NCBI RefSeq assembly: GCF_003721245.1
Contig: NZ_RIZG01000004.1
Coordinates: 124,001-188,000 of the forward strand
Length of the DNA: 64,000 nucleotides
From: Marinomonas hwangdonensis
GTDB taxonomy: Bacteria > Pseudomonadota > Gammaproteobacteria > Pseudomonadales > Marinomonadaceae
Direction: 5' to 3'
Positions 56,908 to 64,000 of this stretch are shown one piece after another. Both the position numbers and the translations under genes were made by a program. Under the pieces are notes generated by a model. That model saw only the letters and a list, made by a program, of their open reading frames with translations, was not told the DNA's origin and did no database searches. Within the stretch, counting starts at the first letter, position 1. Every line of letters starts with the position of its first letter.

Positions 56908-57960
56908 ATGTCTACCATTTACGATGTAGCAAAAATCGCCAAGGTGTCTCCTAAGACCGTTTCCAGGGTTCTGAATAATGACGCGCCAGTGGGTGAAGCA
57001 ACACGTTTAAAGGTTAAAGCCGCTATTGACCAATTAGGCTATGTGCCCAGCACAGCGGCCAGAGCAATGCGCTCTAACAAGTCGGGTTTAATCGGTGTTA
57101 TAACGGGAGCTATATCCCATAATCCGACGGCTGGCCCAACAGGGTTACCTGATCTTTTCATTGTGCAAGGTATACAATCGGAAATTCAATCATCTGGCAA
57201 AACTTTACTGATTGCTGATACGGGCAATGACAGTAGTCGAATTGAACCTTTAATTCGAACTTTCCAAGAGCACCGTGTTGAAGGCATTATTTATGTCGCA
57301 GACTTTCATCAACAAATTAATTTGCCTAAACATACTAAAAATATAGGCATTGTTTTGGCAAACTGTTTTGATTCTAAAGAAACACCAGCAGTGGTGCCAG
57401 ATGATGAATGGGGTCAGTATTATTTAGTTAAACGCATTTTGTTATCTGGGCATCGACGTGTTGCTTACTTAAGTCTAGATAAGCAAATGGTTGCGACTGA
57501 ATTGCGTACTAATGGGTATTGCCAAGCGCTCAGTGAAGCAGGAATTGAAATCGATTCTGATTTGATCCTCTGCGCTGATACTTTGCATCAAGTCGACAAC
57601 AAAGTCTTAGTTGAGCAGGCGGTGGATCGACTTTTAGCCTTACCTCAGCCTCCGACTGTCATATGCTGCGGTAATGATAAAATGGCTTTAAAACTGTACG
57701 GGATTTTACGCTCCCGTGGAATTCGTATACCGGAAGACATGTCAGTTGCGGGTTATGACAATTATTTATCAATTACAGAAAGTTTGTACCCATCGTTAAC
57801 GACAGTGGATTTAGCTTACAGAGAAATGGGTGTCGAAGCTGCGCGATTATTGCTCAAGCAAATTCAAGATAAACAATTTCAATTACTAGCAACCCCTGTT
57901 CGTGTTGCCAGTCCTGTTGTATGGCGTCATTCCGTATTGCCTTGTGACAATATCAGCTGA
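56908..57960 (+). CDS. LacI/GalR family transcriptional repressor
   Basis: 350 residues. N-terminal helix-turn-helix and hinge (STIYDVAKIAKVSPKTVSRVLN, GYVPSTAARAMRSNKSGLIGV), then a periplasmic-binding-protein-like sugar domain (VAGYDNYLSITESLYPSLTTVDL near the end). It presumably represses its own gene and the ABC-transporter operon through the two matching palindromes and is released by the sugar that operon imports. The inducer is unknown. ATG 17 bases behind operator O1; AAAGG precedes it. Confidence 0.93.
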   Translation: MSTIYDVAKIAKVSPKTVSRVLNNDAPVGEATRLKVKAAIDQLGYVPSTAARAMRSNKSGLIGVITGAISHNPTAGPTGLPDLFIVQGIQSEIQSSGKTLLIADTGNDSSRIEPLIRTFQEHRVEGIIYVADFHQQINLPKHTKNIGIVLANCFDSKETPAVVPDDEWGQYYLVKRILLSGHRRVAYLSLDKQMVATELRTNGYCQALSEAGIEIDSDLILCADTLHQVDNKVLVEQAVDRLLALPQPPTVICCGNDKMALKLYGILRSRGIRIPEDMSVAGYDNYLSITESLYPSLTTVDLAYREMGVEAARLLLKQIQDKQFQLLATPVRVASPVVWRHSVLPCDNIS

Positions 57961-58023
57961 TTTGTGGGTTATAAATCAGCATTTAAAAAGCTCGATAAGA
58001 AAAGGAAAATTTTTTATCTATCA

Positions 58024-58041
58024 AATGACATCGATGTCATT
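58024..58041. promoter_or_regulatory. LacI-type operator O2, upstream of the sugar transporter operon
   Basis: Perfect 18-bp palindrome AATGACATCGATGTCATT, identical in its 16-bp core to O1. It lies 29 bases before the binding-protein ATG. A -10-like TATCTA or TATCAA lies just upstream, but no good -35 is evident. Confidence 0.85.
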
Positions 58042-58069
58042 CATTAAGTCCGATTTGGAGAAACTTAAT

Positions 58070-59344
58070 ATGAAAACAAAAATAATGAAAAACATACTAA
58101 TGACTACAGGCGTATCGTTACTAACTATGGGAGCAATAAATGGATACGCGCAAACGAATTTATCTTTGTGGTATCACGGCGCAGGTAATCCGGTGGAAGC
58201 CAAAATTATTGATCAAATCGTTGCGGATTTTAACAGTAACCAATCAGACTGGAATGTGATTTTAGAAAGTTTCCCACAAGAGTCTTATAACGACTCTGTA
58301 ATTGCCGCCGCACTGGCAGGTAATTTGCCAGATATTCTTGATGTGGATGGTCCCGTGATGCCCAATTGGGCGTGGGCTGGGTACCTACAACCGCTCAACA
58401 TTGATCAAACAGCCATTGCCGATTTTTTACCTGGTACAAAAGGGTATTGGAATGGAAAGTTGTACTCCTTGGGATTGTGGGATGCCGCGGTTGCCATGAT
58501 TACGCGAAAGTCCACCTTAACTGAAGCCAATATTCGTATTCCAACACTAGAACAGCCTTGGACCTTAACGGAATTCAATGCCGCACTTTTAACGTTAAAA
58601 CAAACAGGCAAATTTGACTATCCGCTTGACCTTGGTTTGGCATGGAAAGGTGAATGGTTTCCTTATGCTTTTAGTCCTTTTTTACAAAGTTTTGGTGGGG
58701 ATATTGTGGATCGTAGTACCTACCAAAGTGCAGAGGGGGTACTAAATGGCGATGCTGCCATCGCTTTTGGAGAATGGTGGCAGATGCTGTTTGAAGAGGG
58801 TTTTAGCCCTGGAAATTCTCAAGATGCGGCTGACCGTGAAACCGGATTAGTGGATGGTAAATATGCTATTCAATGGAACGGTAATTGGACTGCATTGAAT
58901 ATGCTTAAAGCGTTCGGTGATGACGTATTGTTTTTGCCTGCACCAGATTTGGGTAATGGTCCTAAAATTGGGGCAGCAAGTTGGCAATTAGGTGTTTCTG
59001 CGACCACGCCGCATTCTCAAGGTGCTGCGGACTTTATTAAATTTGCTACACAAGATAGCTACATGGCGGCGTTTTCTGATGCTATTGGTTTAATTCCACC
59101 AACTGAAACCTCTGCCGCAGTCAGTCAGCACTATCAGGAAGGTGAGCCTATGGCAACTTTCTATGAATTATCGGCGCAGCAGGCTGTACTTAGACCTGTC
59201 ACTCCAGGTTACGTGGTTGCCGCTAAGGTGTTTGAAAAAGCGTTAGCCGATATAGCCGATGGCGCAGATGTTGCGGATACGTTGGACAATGCTGCCGACG
59301 AGATTAATAACGATATCCGTCGCAATTTGGGCTACGGGCATTAA
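58070..59344 (+). CDS. Sugar ABC transporter substrate-binding protein
   Basis: About 424 residues, extracellular solute-binding protein family 1. Signal peptide MKTKIMKNILMTTGVSLLTM to about GYA-QT; mature start NLSLWYHGAGNPVEAKIID, later DILDVDGPVMPNWAW and GKYAIQWNGNWTAL. It binds a sugar in the periplasm for the two CUT1 permeases downstream. The ATG at 58070 follows GGAG by 9 bases; the open frame upstream to 57902 runs through operator O2 and is not coding. Confidence 0.92.
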   Translation: MKTKIMKNILMTTGVSLLTMGAINGYAQTNLSLWYHGAGNPVEAKIIDQIVADFNSNQSDWNVILESFPQESYNDSVIAAALAGNLPDILDVDGPVMPNWAWAGYLQPLNIDQTAIADFLPGTKGYWNGKLYSLGLWDAAVAMITRKSTLTEANIRIPTLEQPWTLTEFNAALLTLKQTGKFDYPLDLGLAWKGEWFPYAFSPFLQSFGGDIVDRSTYQSAEGVLNGDAAIAFGEWWQMLFEEGFSPGNSQDAADRETGLVDGKYAIQWNGNWTALNMLKAFGDDVLFLPAPDLGNGPKIGAASWQLGVSATTPHSQGAADFIKFATQDSYMAAFSDAIGLIPPTETSAAVSQHYQEGEPMATFYELSAQQAVLRPVTPGYVVAAKVFEKALADIADGADVADTLDNAADEINNDIRRNLGYGH

Positions 59345-59375
59345 TTAATTCGTCTTCACTTGTTATAGGGAAATG

Positions 59376-59413
59376 GCTTTATAAGGTTGCGCAGCGCGGC
59401 AACCTTATAAAGC
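59376..59413 (+). other. Intercistronic hairpin after the binding-protein gene
   Basis: Perfect 15-bp stem GCTTTATAAGGTTGC (59376-59390) / GCAACCTTATAAAGC (59399-59413), 8-base loop, no T-run. It probably stabilises the binding-protein mRNA relative to the permease part. Confidence 0.75.
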
Positions 59414-59449
59414 AAATAATCATCAACCGCCCGAAAAGGCAATTTAATT

Positions 59450-60532
59450 ATGCAAAAATCACTTCCAACTCTCACGCAACATAACCAAAGTGGCTGGCTG
59501 TTTGCCCTGCCAGGCTTTGGTTTGATGATGTTGTTTATTGTGGTTCCCTTTGTGTTTGCCATTTTATTTTCGATGACAAATCAACGCTTAATTTCGCCTA
59601 ATCCAACACAATTTGTTGGCTTAGAAAATTATCAACAATTGCTGAGTGTCAATTTATTAGTACTTGATCCTGACGTCACTGCGACGGGCGAGATAAAACG
59701 AGACAATCGTGGCGATATTCGTTATCCACGGATACGTTCTTACACCCGAAATAATCCTGATTATGCCCATTTACAAGGGATGAAAGAGTGGTTTTCTTGG
59801 CAGTGGCAGGACAAAAAAATCGCCATTTTGGCCAGCGATCCGGTTTTTATGAAGGCGATAGTGAATACTTTGCTTTTTGTTCTGATTGTTGCGCCGTTGC
59901 AGGGAGCTTTAGCTTTAGGGTTAGCCTTACTAATCAATCAACGATTGAGGGGTATTAATTTATATCGTGCTATTTACTTTATGCCTGTTGTGGTCTCGAT
60001 CGTTGTAGTGTCTATCCTCTGGCGTTTTATCTATGACGGTCAGAATGGTTTGCTAAATAATTTATTTCATACATTGTCATTTGGTCATTTTACAGCTGTG
60101 GATTGGTTGGGCAACCCAAATACGGCGCTGGGTTCCATCATGGTCATGTCTATTTGGCAGGCGGTTGGCTTTCATATGGTGATTTGGCTCTCTGGTTTAC
60201 AAACTATCTCGCCCACTTTGTATGAGGCCGCGAAAATTGAGGGTGCCTCAAGTTGGCAAACTTTTCGTTATGTGACTTGGCCGGGACTCAAAAATACAGC
60301 CATTTTGGTGCTGATCGTCATTACCATGCAGGCGTTCGCATTATTTGCTCAAGTTGATGTTATGACGAATGGCGGTCCATTGGACAGCACTCAAACTATT
60401 GTTTTTCAAGCGGTCGAGCGAGGGTATGGCAAGCAGGATATATCTGGCGGATCGGCCATTTCTGTGGTGCTTTTTATCATGGTATTAGGCATCTCTCTGT
60501 TGCAGCGTTATTTAACTCGGGAGAAAAATTAA
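59450..60532 (+). CDS. CUT1 sugar ABC transporter permease (MalF-like)
   Basis: 360 residues. Hydrophobic N-terminal helix (LFALPGFGLMMLFIVVPFVFAIL), a periplasmic or loop insert of about 90 residues between helices 1 and 2, then five helices with the EAA loop EAAKIEGASSWQTFRYVTWPGLK. Forms the channel with the next gene's product. The ribosome site is weak. It starts 37 bases after the intercistronic hairpin. Confidence 0.92.
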   Translation: MQKSLPTLTQHNQSGWLFALPGFGLMMLFIVVPFVFAILFSMTNQRLISPNPTQFVGLENYQQLLSVNLLVLDPDVTATGEIKRDNRGDIRYPRIRSYTRNNPDYAHLQGMKEWFSWQWQDKKIAILASDPVFMKAIVNTLLFVLIVAPLQGALALGLALLINQRLRGINLYRAIYFMPVVVSIVVVSILWRFIYDGQNGLLNNLFHTLSFGHFTAVDWLGNPNTALGSIMVMSIWQAVGFHMVIWLSGLQTISPTLYEAAKIEGASSWQTFRYVTWPGLKNTAILVLIVITMQAFALFAQVDVMTNGGPLDSTQTIVFQAVERGYGKQDISGGSAISVVLFIMVLGISLLQRYLTREKN

Positions 60533-61411
60533 ATGGCTAATATTACGCAAGATAACCATCGACTCAGACTCATTGTGCGCTACACAGTATTGTCTTTAAT
60601 TGCGCTTATTTTTATATTCCCACTGATTTTTATGCTGGTCTCTTCGTTTAAACCAGACTATCAACTATTGGCTGACACAGCGTCATTGAGAGCATTTTTG
60701 CCCGTTGGAGATATTAGTTTAACCAATTATGAAAAGGCTTTTGAAAGAGCACCCATTTTTTTGTTCATGTTTAACTCTTTGCTAGTCACTGCTGTGACTG
60801 TGCTGCTGAGTTTGTTTTTTTGTTCAATGGCGGGTTTTTCATTTGTCTTCTTAAACTGGCGCGGCAAGCAGCTGGCTTTTTCAATTATTTTAGCCACATT
60901 AATTGTGCCTTTTGAGACGATTGCGATCCCAATGTTGCTGATGGTCTCCAAATTACCTTGGATTGGACTAGAGGGCCTAACTTGGGGTTGGCTAAATACC
61001 TATAGGGTTCAAATTGTGCCTTTTATCGCGGATGGGTTGACCATTTTTCTGTTTACTCAATATTTTAAAGACTTACCTCGTGAGCTAATAGAAGCCGCTC
61101 GTGTTGAGGGGAGCAGCTGGTGGCAGGTGTATTGGCGTATTGTGATGCCGCTGTCTGGACCTGTGATTGCCACTGCGGCGATATTGAAATTTCTAGTGAT
61201 GTACAACCAGTATCTATGGCCGATTATGGTCACACAGCAAGAGCAGTATCGTCCGGTACTAGTCGGTTTACAGTATTTCTTTCAACTTAATACAGCGTGG
61301 GGCGAAGTGATGGCGTATTTAACACTGATCACCTTGCCTGTTTTGGCCTTTTATTTGGTACTACAACGCGCTTTTATCGCCTCAATAGCCTCTACCGGTG
61401 TGAAGGGTTAA
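60533..61411 (+). CDS. CUT1 sugar ABC transporter permease (MalG-like)
   Basis: 292 residues, six membrane helices, EAA loop EAARVEGSSWWQVYWRIVMPLSGP, and the typical FIFPLIFMLVSSFKPD start and LPRELIEAARVEG. It begins directly on the base after the preceding stop with GGAG in front. Partner of the MalF-like permease. Confidence 0.92.
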   Translation: MANITQDNHRLRLIVRYTVLSLIALIFIFPLIFMLVSSFKPDYQLLADTASLRAFLPVGDISLTNYEKAFERAPIFLFMFNSLLVTAVTVLLSLFFCSMAGFSFVFLNWRGKQLAFSIILATLIVPFETIAIPMLLMVSKLPWIGLEGLTWGWLNTYRVQIVPFIADGLTIFLFTQYFKDLPRELIEAARVEGSSWWQVYWRIVMPLSGPVIATAAILKFLVMYNQYLWPIMVTQQEQYRPVLVGLQYFFQLNTAWGEVMAYLTLITLPVLAFYLVLQRAFIASIASTGVKG

Positions 61412-61431
61412 TTTTTTTTAGGAGTTATATA

Positions 61432-62424
61432 ATGACAATCGCATTAAAAGATCAGTGGATTTGGGACAGTTGGTATTTTCGTGAAGGCGATACATGGCAT
61501 GGTTATTTTTTGAAAGCCGATAAGGCGTTGCTCGATCCTGAACTACGTCATTTAAACGTTAGCCAAGGTCATGCCACTTCAACCGATTTAATTCATTGGC
61601 AGCATCAAGGTACTAGCTTTGCTCCTGCGGCGTCCCCTGCGTGGGACGATTCAACCACATGGACGGGCAATGTTGTGTGTGATGAATCCGGCTTGTATCA
61701 CCTGTTTTATACAGGAACTAGCTTAGCTGAAGGTAGTCTATACCAACGAGTGGGGCATGCTACAAGCACGGATTTACACCACTGGCAACGTGTAGGCGAT
61801 GGTTTGTGTTTGGATTTGGTAGGTGAAAATGCGCTTCATTACGAACATGAGCACCTAAAGGGATTTTGGCATGATAGAGCAATGCGTGATCCTTGGGTCA
61901 TGAAAGATCCAAAGGGAGATGGTTGGTTGATGTTTTTTACTGCCAGAGCTCCAGGAGTAGAGGAAGCTAATGCTGGTGGCGCGATTGGCTTTGCCACCTC
62001 GGATAACTTATACGACTGGGTGTTGCAGCCTCCAGTGTTTGTTGGCAGCTTTGGTCAATTAGAAGTGCCACAAGTCTTTGCCATTGATGATCGTTGGTAC
62101 TGTTTGTTTTGCACGTCCAGCCAGCATTGGAGTGAGGCCTATACAGCCAGCCAATCCGGTAAACTGGTTACAGGCAACCATTACCTGATCGCAGATCATC
62201 CGCGAGGACCTTGGCAAGTTGCTCCTGGGGCTTTTTTTGATGGTGAGAACCCTTGTCACCGTTATGCCGCGAGAATCCTTGAAACCGAAAAAGGTCATTG
62301 CATCATAGGTTTTCATGACCAAGACAAACAAGGTTTTGTTGGTGAAATTCTGGATCCAGTAGCAATAGAGGTAGATGCAGCGGGTCTATTAAAGGTCTCA
62401 GAAAACAAAAAGGACAACGACTAA
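61432..62424 (+). CDS. Cytoplasmic GH68/GH32-like beta-propeller glycoside hydrolase
   Basis: About 330 residues without signal peptide. Five-bladed-propeller marks: WIWDSWYF (residues 9-16) with the Asp that matches the GH68 nucleophile in [20 protein letters not shown] with the RDP triad Asp, and [17 protein letters not shown] with a likely acid/base Glu. GH-J/GH43-type relatives split fructosides or arabinosides. Being in the importer operon and intracellular, it should cleave the imported glycoside; sucrose-like or fructosyl substrate is inference. AGGAG lies 7 bases before the ATG; the longer frame from 61297 overlaps the permease. Confidence 0.8.
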   Translation: MTIALKDQWIWDSWYFREGDTWHGYFLKADKALLDPELRHLNVSQGHATSTDLIHWQHQGTSFAPAASPAWDDSTTWTGNVVCDESGLYHLFYTGTSLAEGSLYQRVGHATSTDLHHWQRVGDGLCLDLVGENALHYEHEHLKGFWHDRAMRDPWVMKDPKGDGWLMFFTARAPGVEEANAGGAIGFATSDNLYDWVLQPPVFVGSFGQLEVPQVFAIDDRWYCLFCTSSQHWSEAYTASQSGKLVTGNHYLIADHPRGPWQVAPGAFFDGENPCHRYAARILETEKGHCIIGFHDQDKQGFVGEILDPVAIEVDAAGLLKVSENKKDND

Positions 62425-63503
62425 TGGCGGACGTCACATTACATAAGCTGGTAAAGCGCTACGATAAAACTGATATTATTAAAGGCGTGGACATCGACAT
62501 CAAAGATGGTGAGTTCACGGTATTTGTTGGTCCATCTGGCTGTGGTAAGTCTACCTTGCTACGCATGATAGCGGGGCTTGAAGACATAACAGATGGCACA
62601 TTGTCGATAGATGGTAAGGTGGTCAATCACCTGCAGCCCAAAGACCGAAGTATTGCCATGGTTTTTCAATCTTATGCTATTTTTCCGCATATGACAGTGC
62701 GTGAAAATATGGCTTTTGGTCTGACAATTGCGGGTGTGACAAAAGAAGAAAAAGATAGACGTGTTAACGAAGCCGCTAGAGTCTTACAAATGGAGCATTT
62801 ACTAGAGCGTCGACCTAGTCAGCTTTCGGGAGGACAGCGTCAGCGTGTTGCCATCGGGCGTGCTATCGTGCGTAATCCTAAAGTGTTTTTATTTGACGAG
62901 CCATTGTCCAACTTGGATGCATCATTACGAATGGACATGCGAATGGAAATTGCAAAACTCCATAAAAAGTTGGGTGCAACCATGATTTACGTGACCCATG
63001 ATCAAGTGGAAGCTATGACACTGGCAGACAAAATTGTTGTTTTAAAAGAAGGTGAGGTACAACAAATTGGTAGTCCGATGGAATTATTTCATTACCCTGC
63101 AAACCGCTTTGTAGCTGGCTTTTTGGGGTCACCATCGATGAACTTTATTGATGCAGAAGTGCTGGCAATAGATGCTCAAACTATCACTCTTGGTTCATCT
63201 GTCTTGAATTCGGTTGTGCTGCCAAGACCAGAGCAAGATGTATTGGTTGGCCAAACTGTTGAGTTAGGAATTCGTCCACAATACCTGCAACCACAACATG
63301 GTGATAATAAGGGCTGTCTTCATGGCCAAATTTCCTTAACAGAACGCCTAGGCACCGAAACGGTTTTAGACATTAGTCTGTCGGATGGCAAAAAAGTGAT
63401 TGCCTCCATTGGTCAGGATCAGGTATTCGAAATAGGTGAAAGTACTAGTCTGCATTTTGATCCAGAACGAGCGCATGTCTTTGTGAAGAGTGCAGACGCT
63501 TAA
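62424..63503 (+). CDS. CUT1 sugar ABC transporter ATPase (MalK/UgpC-like)
   Basis: 359 residues. Walker [11 protein letters not shown]-loop [14 protein letters not shown], signature [14 protein letters not shown], Walker [15 protein letters not shown]-loop [12 protein letters not shown] and a C-terminal TOBE-type regulatory domain (about 235-359). Energises the two permeases. The ATG overlaps the preceding stop (TAATG). End of the sugar operon. Confidence 0.95.
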   Translation: MADVTLHKLVKRYDKTDIIKGVDIDIKDGEFTVFVGPSGCGKSTLLRMIAGLEDITDGTLSIDGKVVNHLQPKDRSIAMVFQSYAIFPHMTVRENMAFGLTIAGVTKEEKDRRVNEAARVLQMEHLLERRPSQLSGGQRQRVAIGRAIVRNPKVFLFDEPLSNLDASLRMDMRMEIAKLHKKLGATMIYVTHDQVEAMTLADKIVVLKEGEVQQIGSPMELFHYPANRFVAGFLGSPSMNFIDAEVLAIDAQTITLGSSVLNSVVLPRPEQDVLVGQTVELGIRPQYLQPQHGDNKGCLHGQISLTERLGTETVLDISLSDGKKVIASIGQDQVFEIGESTSLHFDPERAHVFVKSADA

Positions 63504-63571
63504 GTCTTCTCTAAAGAGTCAGAAAATATATCACTTTAGGGCACTAGGTGAAGCGCTTTAGTTGCCCAAAT

Positions 63572-63598
63572 GCTCCGGTTATTGTTAATAATCGGAGC
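63572..63598. other. Hairpin after the sugar operon
   Basis: GCTCCG (63572-63577) / CGGAGC (63593-63598) with a further TTATT/AATAA pairing inside. No T-run on either side, so it may be a weak terminator or an mRNA end. Confidence 0.4.
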
Positions 63599-63615
63599 TA
63601 AATAAAAAGCCTATT

Positions 63616-63999
63616 TTACTGCCACTCTATCGAGCTGTCTGATGGTAGAAATAGTTTAGTAATCTGACTGGGTATTACGTCTTTAAGATCACTGATTTCT
63701 CTCGCTAAATTGATTTGTCGTGATGCTTCAGCGATTTCAATTAACGAATGATTGATATGTGAGTGGTTTGTATGAGTAGTGCTCCACGCTAAAACGTTTG
63801 CTAAATGCCATATCTGCGTGGCACCAGAATGCACAGGCGTAGGGAAGGTCATAATGTGCTCAATTACCATCTTTTGTACTGCTTGGCGACTCACTTTTAG
63901 AATCGCCGCAATATCAGAGACTCCAACTAGGTCTGGACTAGATTCAGTCAATGTTGCATTTGGTATAGCGGTTAAAACGTTTTCCAATGCTGATGTCAT
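63616..63999 (-). CDS. Small helix-turn-helix DNA-binding protein
   Basis: 127 residues as seen; the start ATG lies at the window edge, so the N-terminus may extend. LVGVSDIAAILKVSRQAVQKMVIE is an excisionase/MerR-like helix-turn-helix; the rest has a His-rich patch (THTNHSHINHS) and a helical tail. It may be an accessory-element regulator or a small host regulator. I do not assign a function. It faces the sugar operon. Confidence 0.65.
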   Translation of the reverse strand: MTSALENVLTAIPNATLTESSPDLVGVSDIAAILKVSRQAVQKMVIEHIMTFPTPVHSGATQIWHLANVLAWSTTHTNHSHINHSLIEIAEASRQINLAREISDLKDVIPSQITKLFLPSDSSIEWQ

Positions 64000-64000
64000 C

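Noticed and set aside
57902-58069. N-terminal extension of the sugar-binding protein
   Set aside because: It would run through the lacI-type gene end and operator O2, and lacks a signal peptide; the ATG at 58070 has both a ribosome site and a signal.

Overview
The window looks like a chromosomal stretch of a marine gammaproteobacterium of the Oceanospirillales, most like Marinomonas. That placement rests on recognising the proteins (TCA-cycle block, Lap biofilm system, assimilatory nitrate genes) and not on a database search. There are no rRNA or tRNA genes, CRISPR arrays, insertion sequences or phage genes; it reads as core genome with a few accessory modules.

Layout. 1-2.4 kb: the 3' end of an N-carbamoylputrescine amidase gene, a possible 29-codon gene on the minus strand, an unusual monooxygenase-like/RimJ-like fusion gene and a cupin-like gene. 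2.4-9.4 kb: parC, two bacterioferritin genes with complementary active-site residues, bfd behind a Fur box, a DsbA-family oxidoreductase, a TAG-like glycosylase, pdxJ, a DTW-domain tRNA modification gene and a DUF1244 gene. 9.4-17.1 kb: lapG, lapD, an unknown small gene, lapB, lapC and a LuxR-type regulator, i.e. the c-di-GMP-controlled system that exports and retains a giant adhesin; the adhesin gene itself is not in the window.

17.2-31.6 kb is a complete nitrate-assimilation region: nasT-nasS (antiterminator and nitrate sensor), nrtABC transporter, FAD reductase, nirBD, and nasA-trpD2-mobA. Each of its three transcription units is preceded by a sigma-54-type GG-N10-GC promoter. Two of them also have a leader with an intrinsic terminator overlapped by a GGC-hexaloop-GCC stem-loop, as expected for NasT (ANTAR) antitermination. 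The logic is nitrogen limitation through sigma-54 plus nitrate presence through NasS/NasT.

31.6-35.5 kb: DUF3108, purN-purM, DUF2066 and a small CXXC protein. 35.5-49.1 kb: gltA divergent from sdhCDAB-sucAB-lpd-sucCD, a full TCA block with structured RNA leaders before sucA and sucC and a SucB carrying two lipoyl domains. 49.2-56.7 kb: L-2-hydroxyglutarate oxidase, a lipoprotein, a minus-strand histidine kinase/response regulator/GGDEF-EAL operon, apbE and a bicupin gene.

56.9-63.5 kb is a sugar-utilisation locus: a LacI-type repressor, a CUT1 ABC importer (binding protein, two permeases, ATPase) and a cytoplasmic beta-propeller glycoside hydrolase with a GH68-like WDSW motif. The same palindrome, centred on ATGACATCGATGTCAT, lies in front of both the repressor gene and the transporter operon, so the regulon can be drawn directly from the sequence. 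The window closes with a small helix-turn-helix gene on the minus strand.

The most rewarding items for follow-up are the NasT leaders with their sigma-54 promoters, the sucA leader hairpins, the hidden 29-codon gene, the ABM-RimJ fusion and the GH68-like enzyme of unknown substrate.
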